Origin: Knufia peltigerae
Taxonomy: Eukaryota > Ascomycota > Eurotiomycetes > Chaetothyriales > Trichomeriaceae
Assembly (NCBI GenBank): GCA_030247855.1
Contig: JAPDRN010000157.1
Location: 1-64,000 of the forward strand
DNA length: 64,000 nt
Direction: 5' to 3'
The translations under genes were made by a program, and so were the position numbers. A model generated the notes under the pieces. The model was not told the origin of the DNA, made no database searches, and saw nothing but the letters and a program-made list of their open reading frames with translations. Of this stretch, positions 35,078-43,822 are shown one piece after another (the stretch's first letter is position 1; every line of letters starts with the position of its first letter).

Positions 35078-36729
35078 CAGCGCGTTCCTCCTGTCTGTTG
35101 CAGATGACGCGCACGCAGCTGCGCGCGCAGTTCGCGGCGGCTGATCTTGCCAACCGCCGTGGTATCGAAGCTGTTCACGAAGACAATCTGATCGGGCACC
35201 TTGAACGCGGCCAAGCCACGTCCGCGCATCCACGCCTTCAGCGCTGGCGCCTTGATCGCCTCGCCCTGCTGGATCACGAAGGCACAGCTGCGCTCGCCCA
35301 GATAGTCGTCCGGAATGGAGACCACGGCGGCATCGAACACACTGGCATGGGCCAGCAGATGGTCTTCGATCTCCTCGGCAGAGATCTTCTCGCCCGCCCG
35401 GTTGATGTGGTCGCCGGCACGGCCCTGCACCACCAGGTAGCCTCCGGGCAGCTGCTGCACGCGGTCGCCGGTGCGATAGAAGCCATCGTCGGTGAACGAG
35501 CGTGCATTCGCCGCCGCATCGTTGTGGTAACCGCAGATGGTGTACGGACCCCGCGTGAGCAGATGGCCAACCTCGCCTTCGGCAACAGGCCGGTCATGGT
35601 CATCGACCACGCGCACTTCGTCATCCGCGCTGATCGGCCGCCCCTGACAGGCAACGATCAGTTCCTGCGGATCATCCAGCCGGGTGTAGTTGACCAGGCC
35701 TTCGGCCATGCCAAACACCTGCTGCAATGTGCATCCAAGGCCATCAATGACGCGCCGTGCGGCTTCCGGCACCAGCTTCGCGCCACCGACCTGCAGTACC
35801 TGCAGGCTGGACAGATCGTGCTTGCTGGTCGCCGCCGCCTGCGCCCACAGCAGTGCCAGCGGCGGTACCAGACCACAGCAGGTCACCTTCTCCCGCGCGA
35901 TCAACGGGAATGCCGCGTCCGGGCCGGGGCCCGGGCTGAGCACCACGCGGGCACCGGCGTACAGCGCACCAAAGAAGCCGGGCGAACTCATCGGGAAGTT
36001 GTGTGCCGCCGGCAGCGCGACCAGGTACACGCTGTCGCGGTCGATACCGCAGATTTCGTTGCTGGCGCGGAACGAGTAGATGTAATCGTCATGCGTGCGC
36101 GGAATCAGCTTTGACAGCCCGGTACTGCCACCGGAAATCTGCAGGAACGCCACCGACTGCGGATCAGGATCGGCCGGCAGCTGGCTGCGGTCGCCCCGCA
36201 GCGAGTCCAGCGCGACGAACTCGGCCGCATCGCCATCGATCAACACGTGGCGTACCGCCGGCACCTCCACCTGCAGCGCGCGCGCCAGGCCACGATGATC
36301 GAAGCCCTCATGTACATCGGTACTGATGTAGGCACTGGCCTCGGCCTTGCGGGCGAAGTGGGCCAGCTCGGTGATGCGATGCGCCGGCAGGGCGTACACC
36401 GGCACCAGCCCGGCGCGGAACAGCGCGCAGATGGTGCTGATGAAACTGGCGGTGTTGCCCAGCTGCACCAACACGCGCTCCCCGGGTTGCAGGCCCAGCG
36501 CCAGCAGGCCGGCACCGATGCGCCCGGCCTCATGCCAGAGCTGCGCATAGCTCAGGCGCACATCGCCAGCCACCACCGCGATGTCATCGGCATGGCGCTC
36601 GGCGCGTTCGCGCAGGAAACCAGGGAAGGTTTCGCCGCGCCAATGACCTGCAGCCCGATAGCGCGCGACCAGCGCTTCGGGCCATCGCTGCTGCAGCGGC
36701 AGGCGGGAGTCAACGACGGACGGGGTCAT
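35077..36729 (-). CDS. entE: 2,3-dihydroxybenzoate-AMP ligase EntE
   Basis: 550 aa stand-alone adenylation enzyme of the DhbE/EntE type. ATP loop ISGGSTGLSKLIPRTH, HNFPMSSPG block, FGMAEGLVNYTR, hinge RTGDRVQQLPGGYLVVQGRA, then DHINRAGEKIS and the catalytic Lys in TTAVGKISRREL. It activates DHB and loads the aryl carrier protein encoded two genes downstream. Coupled to entC by an ATGA overlap. Confidence 0.95.
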   Translation of the reverse strand: MTPSVVDSRLPLQQRWPEALVARYRAAGHWRGETFPGFLRERAERHADDIAVVAGDVRLSYAQLWHEAGRIGAGLLALGLQPGERVLVQLGNTASFISTICALFRAGLVPVYALPAHRITELAHFARKAEASAYISTDVHEGFDHRGLARALQVEVPAVRHVLIDGDAAEFVALDSLRGDRSQLPADPDPQSVAFLQISGGSTGLSKLIPRTHDDYIYSFRASNEICGIDRDSVYLVALPAAHNFPMSSPGFFGALYAGARVVLSPGPGPDAAFPLIAREKVTCCGLVPPLALLWAQAAATSKHDLSSLQVLQVGGAKLVPEAARRVIDGLGCTLQQVFGMAEGLVNYTRLDDPQELIVACQGRPISADDEVRVVDDHDRPVAEGEVGHLLTRGPYTICGYHNDAAANARSFTDDGFYRTGDRVQQLPGGYLVVQGRAGDHINRAGEKISAEEIEDHLLAHASVFDAAVVSIPDDYLGERSCAFVIQQGEAIKAPALKAWMRGRGLAAFKVPDQIVFVNSFDTTAVGKISRRELRAQLRARHLQQTGGTR

Positions 36730-37919
36730 GCGGATACCTCGATCAAGGGCAGCGGGTCCTGCACACCCAGTGCGTTCAGCAGCGCAGCGAACTTGGCGGC
36801 GGTCTCGGCGACCTCGGCGGCAGGCTGCGAGTCGGCGACGATGCCGGCGCCGGCATACAGGCGCAGCTGGGTGCCCTGCAGGCGCGCGCAGCGGATCGCC
36901 ACATACCAGTCACCGTCCCCCTGTGCATCCAGCCAGCCCACCGCACCGGCATAGAAGCCGCGCGGCACCGGTTCCAGCGCACGGATGCGCTGCAGTGCCT
37001 GCAGCCGCGGGGTGCCGCAGACAGCCGGGGTGGGATGCAGCTCGGCCAGCAGGGTCGCCGCCGATGTGGCAGCGTCCTTCAGCGTGGCGTGGATGCGCGT
37101 TCCCAGATGCCACATGCTGGCGGTAGCGTGCAGCGCCGGGCGCGGCTGTGCCTCGATGTGGCTGCACCAGGGCGACAGGCCATCCACGATGGCTTCAACC
37201 ACATGGCGGTGTTCGTCGTGATCCTTTGCCGATGCCAGCAACGCCTGCGCGGCGCGCTCGTCGGCCACCGGATCGGCACTGCGCCGGGCCGAACCGGCAA
37301 GCGGATGCGACAGTACCTGCGCACCGCGTTTGCGCAGCAGCAGCTCCGGCGTTGCGCCCACCAGCCACGCCGGCGCCTGGCCGACGTCCACCGGCAGCGG
37401 CACGGCGTAGGTCGCCACCGAAGGATCGGTGCCCAGGCGGGCCAGCAGCATTTCCGGCGACAGCGCCTGCTGCGTGTGCGCCAACAGGCTGCGCGCCAGT
37501 ACCACCTTGTGCAGCGCCGGATTGGGCGTGCGCATCGCGCTGACCGCAGCGGCTACCGCTGTTGCATAGTCCTGCGCGGACGGCTCAGCGATCAGCACTC
37601 CGGCCAAAGCAGGCACTGCCTGCGACTGCACGGGCAATGCCGGCAGCAGGCGCTCGGGCTGGTACAAGGCATCATCGGCGCGCGGCTCGAACGGCACCGC
37701 GCCGACCAGCAGACCCGGGCCACCGCGCTGCTGCGCGAAGAACGTCGCCACGCGTTCGGCCAGCGTAGCCAGCGCGCCTGCCGGCAAGGGTGCGCGGCAG
37801 CCCCGCGCGTGCATCTGCTGATCGGCCTGCCGCAGCAGGAACAGCGGTGCTTCAGCGGTGGGCTCCGGCAGCATCGACGCAGCCTCCGGCCACGCGCCCT
37901 GCATCAGGGAATCGTTCAT
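36726..37919 (-). CDS. entC: isochorismate synthase EntC
   Basis: 397 aa chorismate-utilising enzyme. HKVVLARSLL, LVGATPELLLRKRG, SHPLAGSARRS (the PLAGTR-type motif), KDHDEHRHVVEAI (metal-binding Glu), LHPTPAVCGTP and GFYAGAVGWLD are the MST-family blocks. It converts chorismate to isochorismate for EntB. ATG at 37919 has AAGGAG 5 nt upstream and overlaps the MFS stop (ATGA). Confidence 0.94.
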   Translation of the reverse strand: MNDSLMQGAWPEAASMLPEPTAEAPLFLLRQADQQMHARGCRAPLPAGALATLAERVATFFAQQRGGPGLLVGAVPFEPRADDALYQPERLLPALPVQSQAVPALAGVLIAEPSAQDYATAVAAAVSAMRTPNPALHKVVLARSLLAHTQQALSPEMLLARLGTDPSVATYAVPLPVDVGQAPAWLVGATPELLLRKRGAQVLSHPLAGSARRSADPVADERAAQALLASAKDHDEHRHVVEAIVDGLSPWCSHIEAQPRPALHATASMWHLGTRIHATLKDAATSAATLLAELHPTPAVCGTPRLQALQRIRALEPVPRGFYAGAVGWLDAQGDGDWYVAIRCARLQGTQLRLYAGAGIVADSQPAAEVAETAAKFAALLNALGVQDPLPLIEVSA

Positions 37920-39112
37920 GTCGTCTCCTTCATCCGATACGCTGCGGCCAGCACGCACAGCACCAGCAGCAGCACGCCGACCAGCAGGTAAGGCAGGCTG
38001 GCCCCGCCGCGATACAACAAGGTGCCGAGCATCGGCCCGGCCACCATGCCCAGCCCCTGTGCCGCCGCGACCGTGCCGGCCGCCGCACCCTGTTCGTGCG
38101 CCTGCACCGCATCGGCGGCCAACGCCTGGAACGAGGGAAACACGAAGCCCATGCCGAACGCCGCGAGCGCGTAGGCCGCCGGCAACTGCCAGGTCTGCTG
38201 CACAGCGGCCACCGAGGCGAAGCCGATGCCGGCGATCAGTGCGCCGAGGATGATCCAGCGCCGGGGATGCACGTCCAGCTTCATCACCAGTCCCTGCGCA
38301 AGGATCAGGCCCACACCCACTGCAGTCAGGGCGATGCCGGCCATGCGCGCGCCTGCGGCTGCATCCAGGCCGAAGCGATCGATGGCGAAGAAGCCCACCG
38401 TGACCTGCGCGATGGTGACCGACACCATCGCCACGAACGCGGCCATCTGCGGCAGGCGCAGGCGCGGGTCGAGGCGCGACAGCGGCACGCGCTTGCGGCT
38501 CTGTGCGGCAGCCACCGGTGGCGTGGCCGGCAGGCGCCACGCCAGCAGGCCCAGCGCGAGCAGCGGCAACAGCGCCGCCACGTACAGCGCCAACGGCAGG
38601 TTCTTGTAGGCAAGCCATCCGGCAGCAGCCGGGCCCAGCACCATGCCCAGCGCATTGGCGCTGCCCAGCCGTGCCAGGAACCTGGTGCGCTGGCCCGGTG
38701 GGGCCTGGTCTGCGATCAGCGCAGCGGCGGTTGGCGGTACGGCCGCATAGAACAGGCCCACCAGCCCGCGCGCACCTACCAGCACCAGCACCGAGACCAG
38801 CACCGGCGGTATCGTCTGCAGCGCGACATCAATGAACACCGCCAACGCGATGTAGACCAGCGTGTAGGCACTCATGGCCAGCACCAGCACGCGCTTGCGG
38901 CCGATGCGATCGCTGAGCTGCCCCCAGGGGCGAGCGGCCAGCATCCACAACACCCCCGCGGCCGTGACCGATAGACCGGCATGCCATTCAGACAGGCCCA
39001 GCAGGCGGACCACCGGGCCGATGACGGCGACGAAGGACATCATCGCCATGGTGCCGATCAGGGCAGCCAACACCAGCGCCGGCAAGCCGGGAACCACGGG
39101 ACGTGCATGCAT
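37916..39112 (-). CDS. MFS exporter, probable siderophore efflux (EntS-like)
   Basis: 398 aa with 12 predicted membrane helices. The loop-2 motif GQLSDRIGRKRVLV is the MFS signature; a second Arg-rich loop lies in the middle (RKRVPLSRLDPRLR). It is the first gene of the siderophore operon and its stop overlaps entC, so export of the finished siderophore is the natural role, by analogy with EntS. Two in-frame-unrelated ATGs lie at 39112 and 39108; 39112 is in frame. The Fur-like site lies about 90 nt upstream. Confidence 0.85.
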   Translation of the reverse strand: MHARPVVPGLPALVLAALIGTMAMMSFVAVIGPVVRLLGLSEWHAGLSVTAAGVLWMLAARPWGQLSDRIGRKRVLVLAMSAYTLVYIALAVFIDVALQTIPPVLVSVLVLVGARGLVGLFYAAVPPTAAALIADQAPPGQRTRFLARLGSANALGMVLGPAAAGWLAYKNLPLALYVAALLPLLALGLLAWRLPATPPVAAAQSRKRVPLSRLDPRLRLPQMAAFVAMVSVTIAQVTVGFFAIDRFGLDAAAGARMAGIALTAVGVGLILAQGLVMKLDVHPRRWIILGALIAGIGFASVAAVQQTWQLPAAYALAAFGMGFVFPSFQALAADAVQAHEQGAAAGTVAAAQGLGMVAGPMLGTLLYRGGASLPYLLVGVLLLVLCVLAAAYRMKETT

Positions 39113-39198
39113 GGAACACCAACCGTAACCAAGGAGGGAACGCCGGGCGCATCCGCACCCCGCGCGACGTCGCCCGATCAGGCGGCGACGCCATCCTT

Positions 39199-39230
39199 AA
39201 ATGATAACGGCTCGCATTTGCATTTGATAC
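39199..39230. promoter_or_regulatory. Fur-like operator of the siderophore operon
   Basis: Contains AATGATAACGGCTCGCATT, a 19-bp imperfect dyad with AATGATAA/CGCATT arms, followed by TGCATTTGATAC. Read on the minus strand it contains GTATCAAATGCAAATG, which recurs with one change upstream of the DUF3817 gene (39612). Iron repression of the operon is expected. Confidence 0.45.
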
Positions 39231-39264
39231 CCATTCGCTTAACGGACATGCACCTGCGGACGCA

Positions 39265-39594
39265 TCACTGCCCTGCGCGTACCGACAGCAGGCCGCGACG
39301 CTTGAACCACCACTCCAGCGGCAGGGTCACCAGCGGCGGAACCGCAGCCAGCAAGGCCAGCCCCGTTGCCCACCAGGGCCAGCGCAGGCGCAGCGCCGCA
39401 AACAGGGTTACCGCCACATACACCATGAACGCCACGCCATGCAGCGGCCCGAACAGCTTCACCAGCGCCACGTTGGCCTGCGGGCCGTACTTGAGCCACA
39501 TGCCGACCAACAGACCGGCCCAGGTGATGGCCTCGATGAAGGCGACGATCGCGAACAGGCGTCCGGTCGGATGCAGCGGGTTGCGGTGGGTCAC
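39265..39594 (-). CDS. DUF3817 membrane protein
   Basis: 109 aa with three membrane helices: RLFAIVAFIEAITWAGLLVG, LHGVAFMVYVAVTLFAALRL, and WATGLALLAAVPPLVTLPLE. The arrangement, with KLFGPLHG between helices, is that of the DUF3817/YdzA family. GTG at 39594 has GGAG 7 nt upstream. It precedes the siderophore exporter gene on the same strand but has its own Fur-like site, so it is probably iron-regulated. Function unknown. Confidence 0.8.
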   Translation of the reverse strand: MTHRNPLHPTGRLFAIVAFIEAITWAGLLVGMWLKYGPQANVALVKLFGPLHGVAFMVYVAVTLFAALRLRWPWWATGLALLAAVPPLVTLPLEWWFKRRGLLSVRAGQ

Positions 39595-39611
39595 GCAAGG
39601 CTCCAACAGTG

Positions 39612-39633
39612 GTATCAAATGCGAATGATACGC
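39612..39633. promoter_or_regulatory. Fur-like operator of the DUF3817 gene
   Basis: GTATCAAATGCGAATGATAC: two GTATC/GATAC arms around AAATGCGAAT, ~20 nt before the GTG start. It shares 15 of 16 bases with the minus-strand reading of the site before the siderophore operon. Confidence 0.45.
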
Positions 39634-39687
39634 AGATGCGAGCGATCCGAATACCGAGGACAGCGCCGGGCCATGCCCGGGCAGAGC

Positions 39688-39712
39688 TGTGTCCACAAAG
39701 GTGGACGCCTAC
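39688..39712 (-). repeat. SMAG-like palindrome giving a stop codon
   Basis: Minus-strand GTAG head with stem GCGTCCACC/GGTGGAC-type pairing around TTTG. The TAG of the head (39709-39711) is the stop codon of the flavin-dependent oxidoreductase. A second stem without GTAG (CCGGGCCATGCCCGG) adjoins at 39666-39681. Confidence 0.6.
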
Positions 39713-40644
39713 CGGAGCGCATCCGGCAGGATCTGCTCCCCGATCTCACGCAGCACCTCGTCCATCGGCCGGCCGTTGTCGACCAGGTTGAACATCACAT
39801 GGGCCACGCCCTGCGCATGCACCCGCAACAGGTAGTCGCGCAGGCCATCGCGGCCCACCTTCAGACCCAGCGGCAGTGACTCCGCCGGCGCAGCCGGGTC
39901 GGCCTGCAGGTCCAGCAGCATCGACTGCACGAACGGTTTCGGACCGCCGCCGCGCTGGGCCAAGGCCTGCTGCCACAGCCCGATGCGCCCTTCCTGCGCG
40001 GTCTCTTCGCGGTGATAGGTCGCCCAGGCTTCGGCTTCGCGCGAGATCCACTGCAGGCTCTGCCGTGCAGTACCGACCACCAGCATCGGAATGCGCCTGG
40101 CCGGCGCGGGCAGTACGTCGTATCCGCCGGTTGCCTGCAGCACCGGCGCACGCTCGGAGGGTTCGGGCGACAGCGCCGCACGCAACAGCGACCAGCGTTC
40201 GCGGAAGGTCGCTGCCCTGCTTTCCAGATCCTCGCCGAATGCCGCGAACTCCTCAGGCCGATCACCCGAGCCCAGACCCAGCACGAAGCGTCCACCGCTG
40301 ATCCGGTCCAGGCTCAACGCCGACTTCGCCACCTGCAGCGGTTGCCGCAACGGCAGCACGATCGCCGCAGTGCCGATCACGATGCGTTCGGTCGCCGCGG
40401 CCAGCATGCCCAGCCACAGGAACGGATCATCCAGCGCGCTGGCAGTCGCATCCGGTCCCTGCGGCACCATCAACGGCACATCGCGGGTCCACAGCGCGGC
40501 GAAACCCAGATCATCGGCCAGCCGCGCGATGCGCCGCGCCTCATGTGGATCGGCCAGGCCGTGTGCGGCCACCGGCGTCATCAGGCCAAGGCTGAGGCCC
40601 TGCGTTGGAAACAGGCGGGCATGAGCGGGATTGAAATCGGTCAT
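39709..40644 (-). CDS. luciferase-like (LLM class) flavin-dependent oxidoreductase
   Basis: 311 aa TIM-barrel FMN/F420-type monooxygenase. SLGLMTPVAAHGLADPHEAR, FAALWTRDVPLM, LRQPLQVAKSALSLDRISGG (family signature) and RFVLGLGSGDRPEEFAAFG are the usual LLM blocks. ATG at 40644. Such enzymes oxidise small organosulfur or carbonyl compounds with reduced flavin; the substrate is not evident. Its stop codon lies within a SMAG head. Confidence 0.88.
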   Translation of the reverse strand: MTDFNPAHARLFPTQGLSLGLMTPVAAHGLADPHEARRIARLADDLGFAALWTRDVPLMVPQGPDATASALDDPFLWLGMLAAATERIVIGTAAIVLPLRQPLQVAKSALSLDRISGGRFVLGLGSGDRPEEFAAFGEDLESRAATFRERWSLLRAALSPEPSERAPVLQATGGYDVLPAPARRIPMLVVGTARQSLQWISREAEAWATYHREETAQEGRIGLWQQALAQRGGGPKPFVQSMLLDLQADPAAPAESLPLGLKVGRDGLRDYLLRVHAQGVAHVMFNLVDNGRPMDEVLREIGEQILPDALR

Positions 40645-40698
40645 GCCGCCAGCTTAGCGTGGGGTATTGATGCCGTCCCGCCACAGGAAGTACAGCGC

Positions 40699-41178
40699 AT
40701 GACCACGATCCGCCCCGCCCATGTCGATGACCTGCCCGCGATCAGCGCGGTGTGCATGGTGGCGTTCACTGCAGCCGTTGCGCCCATGCTTACCGCCGAG
40801 GGCATCGCCACGTTCGGCACGGTGGCCGCAGCCTCCGCGTTCGCCGAGCGGCTGCAGGGCGACAACCACATCCTTGTGGCCGAACAGGCAGGCCAGGTGG
40901 TCGGCGTGGTGGAACTGAAGGCCGGCCAGCATCTGGCGATGCTGTTCGTCGCGCCGGAGCTGCAGGGGCAAGGCATCGGTCGTGCCCTGCTGCAGGCGGT
41001 GCTGCCGCAGGTGCGTGGCCCGCAGATGACCGTGCGCGCCTCGCTCAACGCGGTGCCCGCCTACGAACACTATGGATTCGTGCTGGATGGTGACGTCGGC
41101 CAGTTCAACGGCCTGATCTACCAGCCGCTGGTGTTGACGGTGCCCGCTCCGGTGGGTGCGGACCTGGGTCCGCACTGA
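40699..41178 (+). CDS. GNAT-family N-acetyltransferase
   Basis: 159 aa. TIRPAHVDDLPAISAV opening, GVVELKAGQHLAMLFVAPEL and the acetyl-CoA loop QGQGIGRALLQAV (Q/RxxGxG/A), then NAVPAYEHYGFV. AGGAAG lies 8 nt before the ATG. Substrate unknown. Confidence 0.9.
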   Translation: MTTIRPAHVDDLPAISAVCMVAFTAAVAPMLTAEGIATFGTVAAASAFAERLQGDNHILVAEQAGQVVGVVELKAGQHLAMLFVAPELQGQGIGRALLQAVLPQVRGPQMTVRASLNAVPAYEHYGFVLDGDVGQFNGLIYQPLVLTVPAPVGADLGPH

Positions 41179-41278
41179 TCTCCAGCCCACATGCCGTGCT
41201 GCACGTGCGACATAAGCAAACTGCATCAGCCAGTACCCCGACCGTTCATACAATGGGGCCATCCCCCTGTCCTTCGAG

Positions 41279-42802
41279 ATGCCGTCGATGCGCGTCGCGC
41301 TTTCCCTATTGCTGCTGGCCTCGGCCCTGAGCGCCTGCTCGCCCGCTTCCGCTCCGGTACCAACTGCGCAGGCGGCATCCGCCGCCCCGGCCTCCGCCAT
41401 CGCCTGGCGCCAGGGCGATGTGGATGATGCCTTCAACGAAGCCGCCGAGAGTGGCAAGCCGGTGCTGCTGTACTGGGGCGCAGTGTGGTGTCCGCCGTGC
41501 AACCAGCTCAAGGCCGGGCTGTTCAAGGATCCGGCCTTCATCGCACTGACCGGCAAATTCGTGCCGGTGTACCTGGACGGCGACGAGGAAGGCGCGCAGG
41601 CGTGGGGCGAACGCTTCGGCGTGCGCGGCTATCCGACCCTGATCGTGCTCGACCCGCAGCGCAACGAAATCACCCGCGTGGCCGGCGGCAACGACGCGGC
41701 CGAACTGACCCGGGCACTGACCGTCGCCGCCAGCCGCCGCAGCGCCGTTGCTGAGACTCTGGCCACCGCACTGGCGACGCCGGCCACGCTTGGCGCCGAA
41801 GACTGGCAGGTGCTGGGTGACTACGGCTGGGAGGTGGATGCCAACCGCCTGGCCGGCAAGCGCAGCACGCAGGACGTGCTGCAGCAACTTGCCAAGGCCG
41901 CACCCGAACCCGCGCTGCAGCGTCGCTTCGCGCTGCTCGCGTTGGCTACAGCCGAGAAACCGACGACAGCGCCCACCCAGGTACGCGAGCTGTTGCAGGC
42001 CGTGCTGGCGCAACCGGCGGAAGTACGTCGCAACCGCGAGCTGCTGGGCTATGCCGGCGCCGGGCTGGTCAAGCAGGCCAGCGCCGGTCCGGCCAGCAGC
42101 AATGCCCTCGGCCAGCAGCTGCTGGTCGCGCTGGAACGAGCCGATGCCGCGCGTGGCGATCGCGCTGACGATGCCCTGTCACGCGCGCTGACCGAGCTGG
42201 CACTGGCCCGCCAGCAGCAGCCCGAAGGTGCGCTGCCGGCAGCCCTGGTTGAGCGGGTAAAGCAGCGCGTGGCCGCCGCCGATGCCGCCGCCACGGACGC
42301 GCATGCGCGCCAGGCCACCATCAGCAGTGCCGTCTACGCGCTGCGTCAGGTCGATGACGATGCGGGCGCCGAGGCCTTGCTGCTGGCCGAGCTGAAGCGC
42401 AGCGAGCAGCCCTACTACTACATGCCGGAACTGGCCGAACTGGCCGAGCAGCGCGGTGATACCGCCGGCGCCCTGGAGTGGTTGAAGCGTGCCTACGAAG
42501 GCGCACAGGGTCCTGCCACGCGCGTGCAATGGGGCGTGCTGTACGTGGAAGGCCTGCTGCGGCTGGCGCCCGACGATGCGCCGCGTATCGAGCAGGCCAC
42601 CGAGGCGTTGATCGCCGAACTGGACAAGCAGCCCTCCGGCTACCACCAGCGCACGCGTCAGCGCTTCGAACGGCTGGCGGGCCAGCTGCAGGCGTGGAGC
42701 GCCAAGCACAAGGGTGCGGAGACGCTGGCACGGTTGCAGCAGCGGATGCAGGCCGCGTGTGGTGATCAGGTTGATGGCGCGTGCAAAGATTGGTTGAGCT
42801 GA
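41279..42802 (+). CDS. thioredoxin-like lipoprotein with helical repeat domain
   Basis: 507 aa. Signal ALSLLLLASALSACS with lipobox SAC, so a periplasm-facing lipoprotein. Residues ~45-160 are a thioredoxin fold with WCPPC active site (LYWGAVWCPPCNQLKAGLFK) and cis-Pro YPTLIV. The remaining ~330 residues are helical, TPR/HEAT-like, rich in Ala and Leu. It resembles DUF255/thioredoxin-family disulfide reductases acting on envelope proteins. ATG 41279 or 41288 may be used. A hairpin terminator follows. Confidence 0.85.
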   Translation: MPSMRVALSLLLLASALSACSPASAPVPTAQAASAAPASAIAWRQGDVDDAFNEAAESGKPVLLYWGAVWCPPCNQLKAGLFKDPAFIALTGKFVPVYLDGDEEGAQAWGERFGVRGYPTLIVLDPQRNEITRVAGGNDAAELTRALTVAASRRSAVAETLATALATPATLGAEDWQVLGDYGWEVDANRLAGKRSTQDVLQQLAKAAPEPALQRRFALLALATAEKPTTAPTQVRELLQAVLAQPAEVRRNRELLGYAGAGLVKQASAGPASSNALGQQLLVALERADAARGDRADDALSRALTELALARQQQPEGALPAALVERVKQRVAAADAAATDAHARQATISSAVYALRQVDDDAGAEALLLAELKRSEQPYYYMPELAELAEQRGDTAGALEWLKRAYEGAQGPATRVQWGVLYVEGLLRLAPDDAPRIEQATEALIAELDKQPSGYHQRTRQRFERLAGQLQAWSAKHKGAETLARLQQRMQAACGDQVDGACKDWLS

Positions 42803-42809
42803 GATATTG

Positions 42810-42846
42810 AAAGCGCAGGCGGGTCGTTCGCCGCTCCGGCGCTTTT
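42810..42846 (+). terminator. hairpin terminator
   Basis: AAAGCGC and GCGCTTTT pair around a GC-rich loop, 8 nt after the stop of the thioredoxin-like lipoprotein gene, ending in four Ts. Confidence 0.6.
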
Positions 42847-42861
42847 GCTGATATCGATTGC

Positions 42862-43043
42862 GGCGGCGGGAGGGGCCGGCCGGGACACGCCGTAAACCCC
42901 CCTCCGGGGTCCGGCCCAGCCGCTGGCGGCTGCGCGTTCGGGCGCTCGCGAAGCAGTGCTTCGCAAGCAAAGCGCCCTCACCCATGGGGGCTCGATGGCG
43001 CCATCCATGGCGCCAACGGTCCCGGCCAGCCCCTCCCGCCGCC
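42862..43043. repeat. 182-bp nested inverted-repeat element
   Basis: Outer arms GGCGGCGGGAGGGGCCGGCC (from 42862) and GGCCAGCCCCTCCCGCCGCC (to 43043) pair almost fully. Inside lie further palindromes: CTCGCGAAGCAGTGCTTCGC near 42948-42970, and ATGGCGCCATCCATGGCGCC near 42994-43014. The whole could form a branched cruciform or RNA. I recall similar blocks between genes in other Stenotrophomonas genomes. No coding sequence is convincing inside. Confidence 0.6.
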
Positions 43044-43113
43044 ACCGGACAATTTCCTGCGGGCGCAGACGGCGCATCACCACGCCGGTGAGGGTTCGAA
43101 AAGCGGTTGCTGC

Positions 43114-43144
43114 TTGACCTCAACCAATGTTGAGGTGCGATAAC
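43114..43144 (+). promoter_or_regulatory. SoxR/MerR-type promoter of sodA
   Basis: TTGACC (-35, 43114-43119) and GATAAC (-10, 43139-43144) are separated by exactly 19 bp, and the spacer region holds the 18-bp dyad CCTCAACCAATGTTGAGG (43118-43135). SoxR sites have the form CCTCAAGNNNNCTTGAGG with this same overlong spacer. The sodA start is 49 nt downstream of the -10. Confidence 0.65.
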
Positions 43145-43192
43145 AGTCTCCCCACGGCCACACCCCTGGCCTTCCCCACGGAGACTGTCTCG

Positions 43193-43693
43193 ATGCCGTA
43201 CTCGCTTCCCGCCCTCCCCTATGCCTACGGCGCCCTCGAACCGCACTTCGATGCGCGCACGATGGAAATCCACCACAGCAAGCACCACCAGGCCTACGTC
43301 AACAACCTCAATGCCGCGCTGGAACAGGCCGGCCTACCGGCGCAGCCGGTGGAGACCCTGATCGCCGATCTGGATGCCCTGCCCGAATCGATCCGCGGCG
43401 CAGTGCGCAACAACGGCGGCGGCCACGCCAACCACAGCCTGTTCTGGACCGTGCTCAGCGTCACTGGGGGCACGGCCGATGACGAGCTTGCCGCCGCCAT
43501 CGATCGCGACCTCGGCGGCTACCAGGCCTTCAAGGAAACCTTCAGCAAGGCCGCGCAGACCCGCTTCGGCAGTGGCTGGGCATGGTTGACCGTCGATCGC
43601 GATGGCCGCCTGCAGGTCGAAAGCAGCGCCAACCAGGACAGCCCCCTGATGGGCGCAGCGGCTGGCGCCTCCGGCAACACCCCGATCCTTGCC

Positions 43694-43728
<35 letters not shown>

Positions 43729-43822
43729 CCAGAACCGCCGCCCCGACTACATCGGCGCGTTCTTCAACCTCATCAACTGGGCCGAAGTCGGCCGGCGTTA
43801 CCGCCAGGCCAGGGCCGCATGA
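43193..43822 (+). CDS. sodA: manganese superoxide dismutase
   Basis: 209 aa, cytoplasmic. PYSLPALPYAYGALEPHFDA and TMEIHHSKHHQAYVNN (first metal His, residue 27), GGHANHSLFW (second His), DVWEHAYYLHYQNRRPDY (Asp and His ligands). The Gln in SANQDSPL and GSGWAWL point to the Mn type. GGAG lies 9 nt before the ATG. The operon continues with a flavin reductase that overlaps the stop (ATGA) and a TPR protein. Confidence 0.95.
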
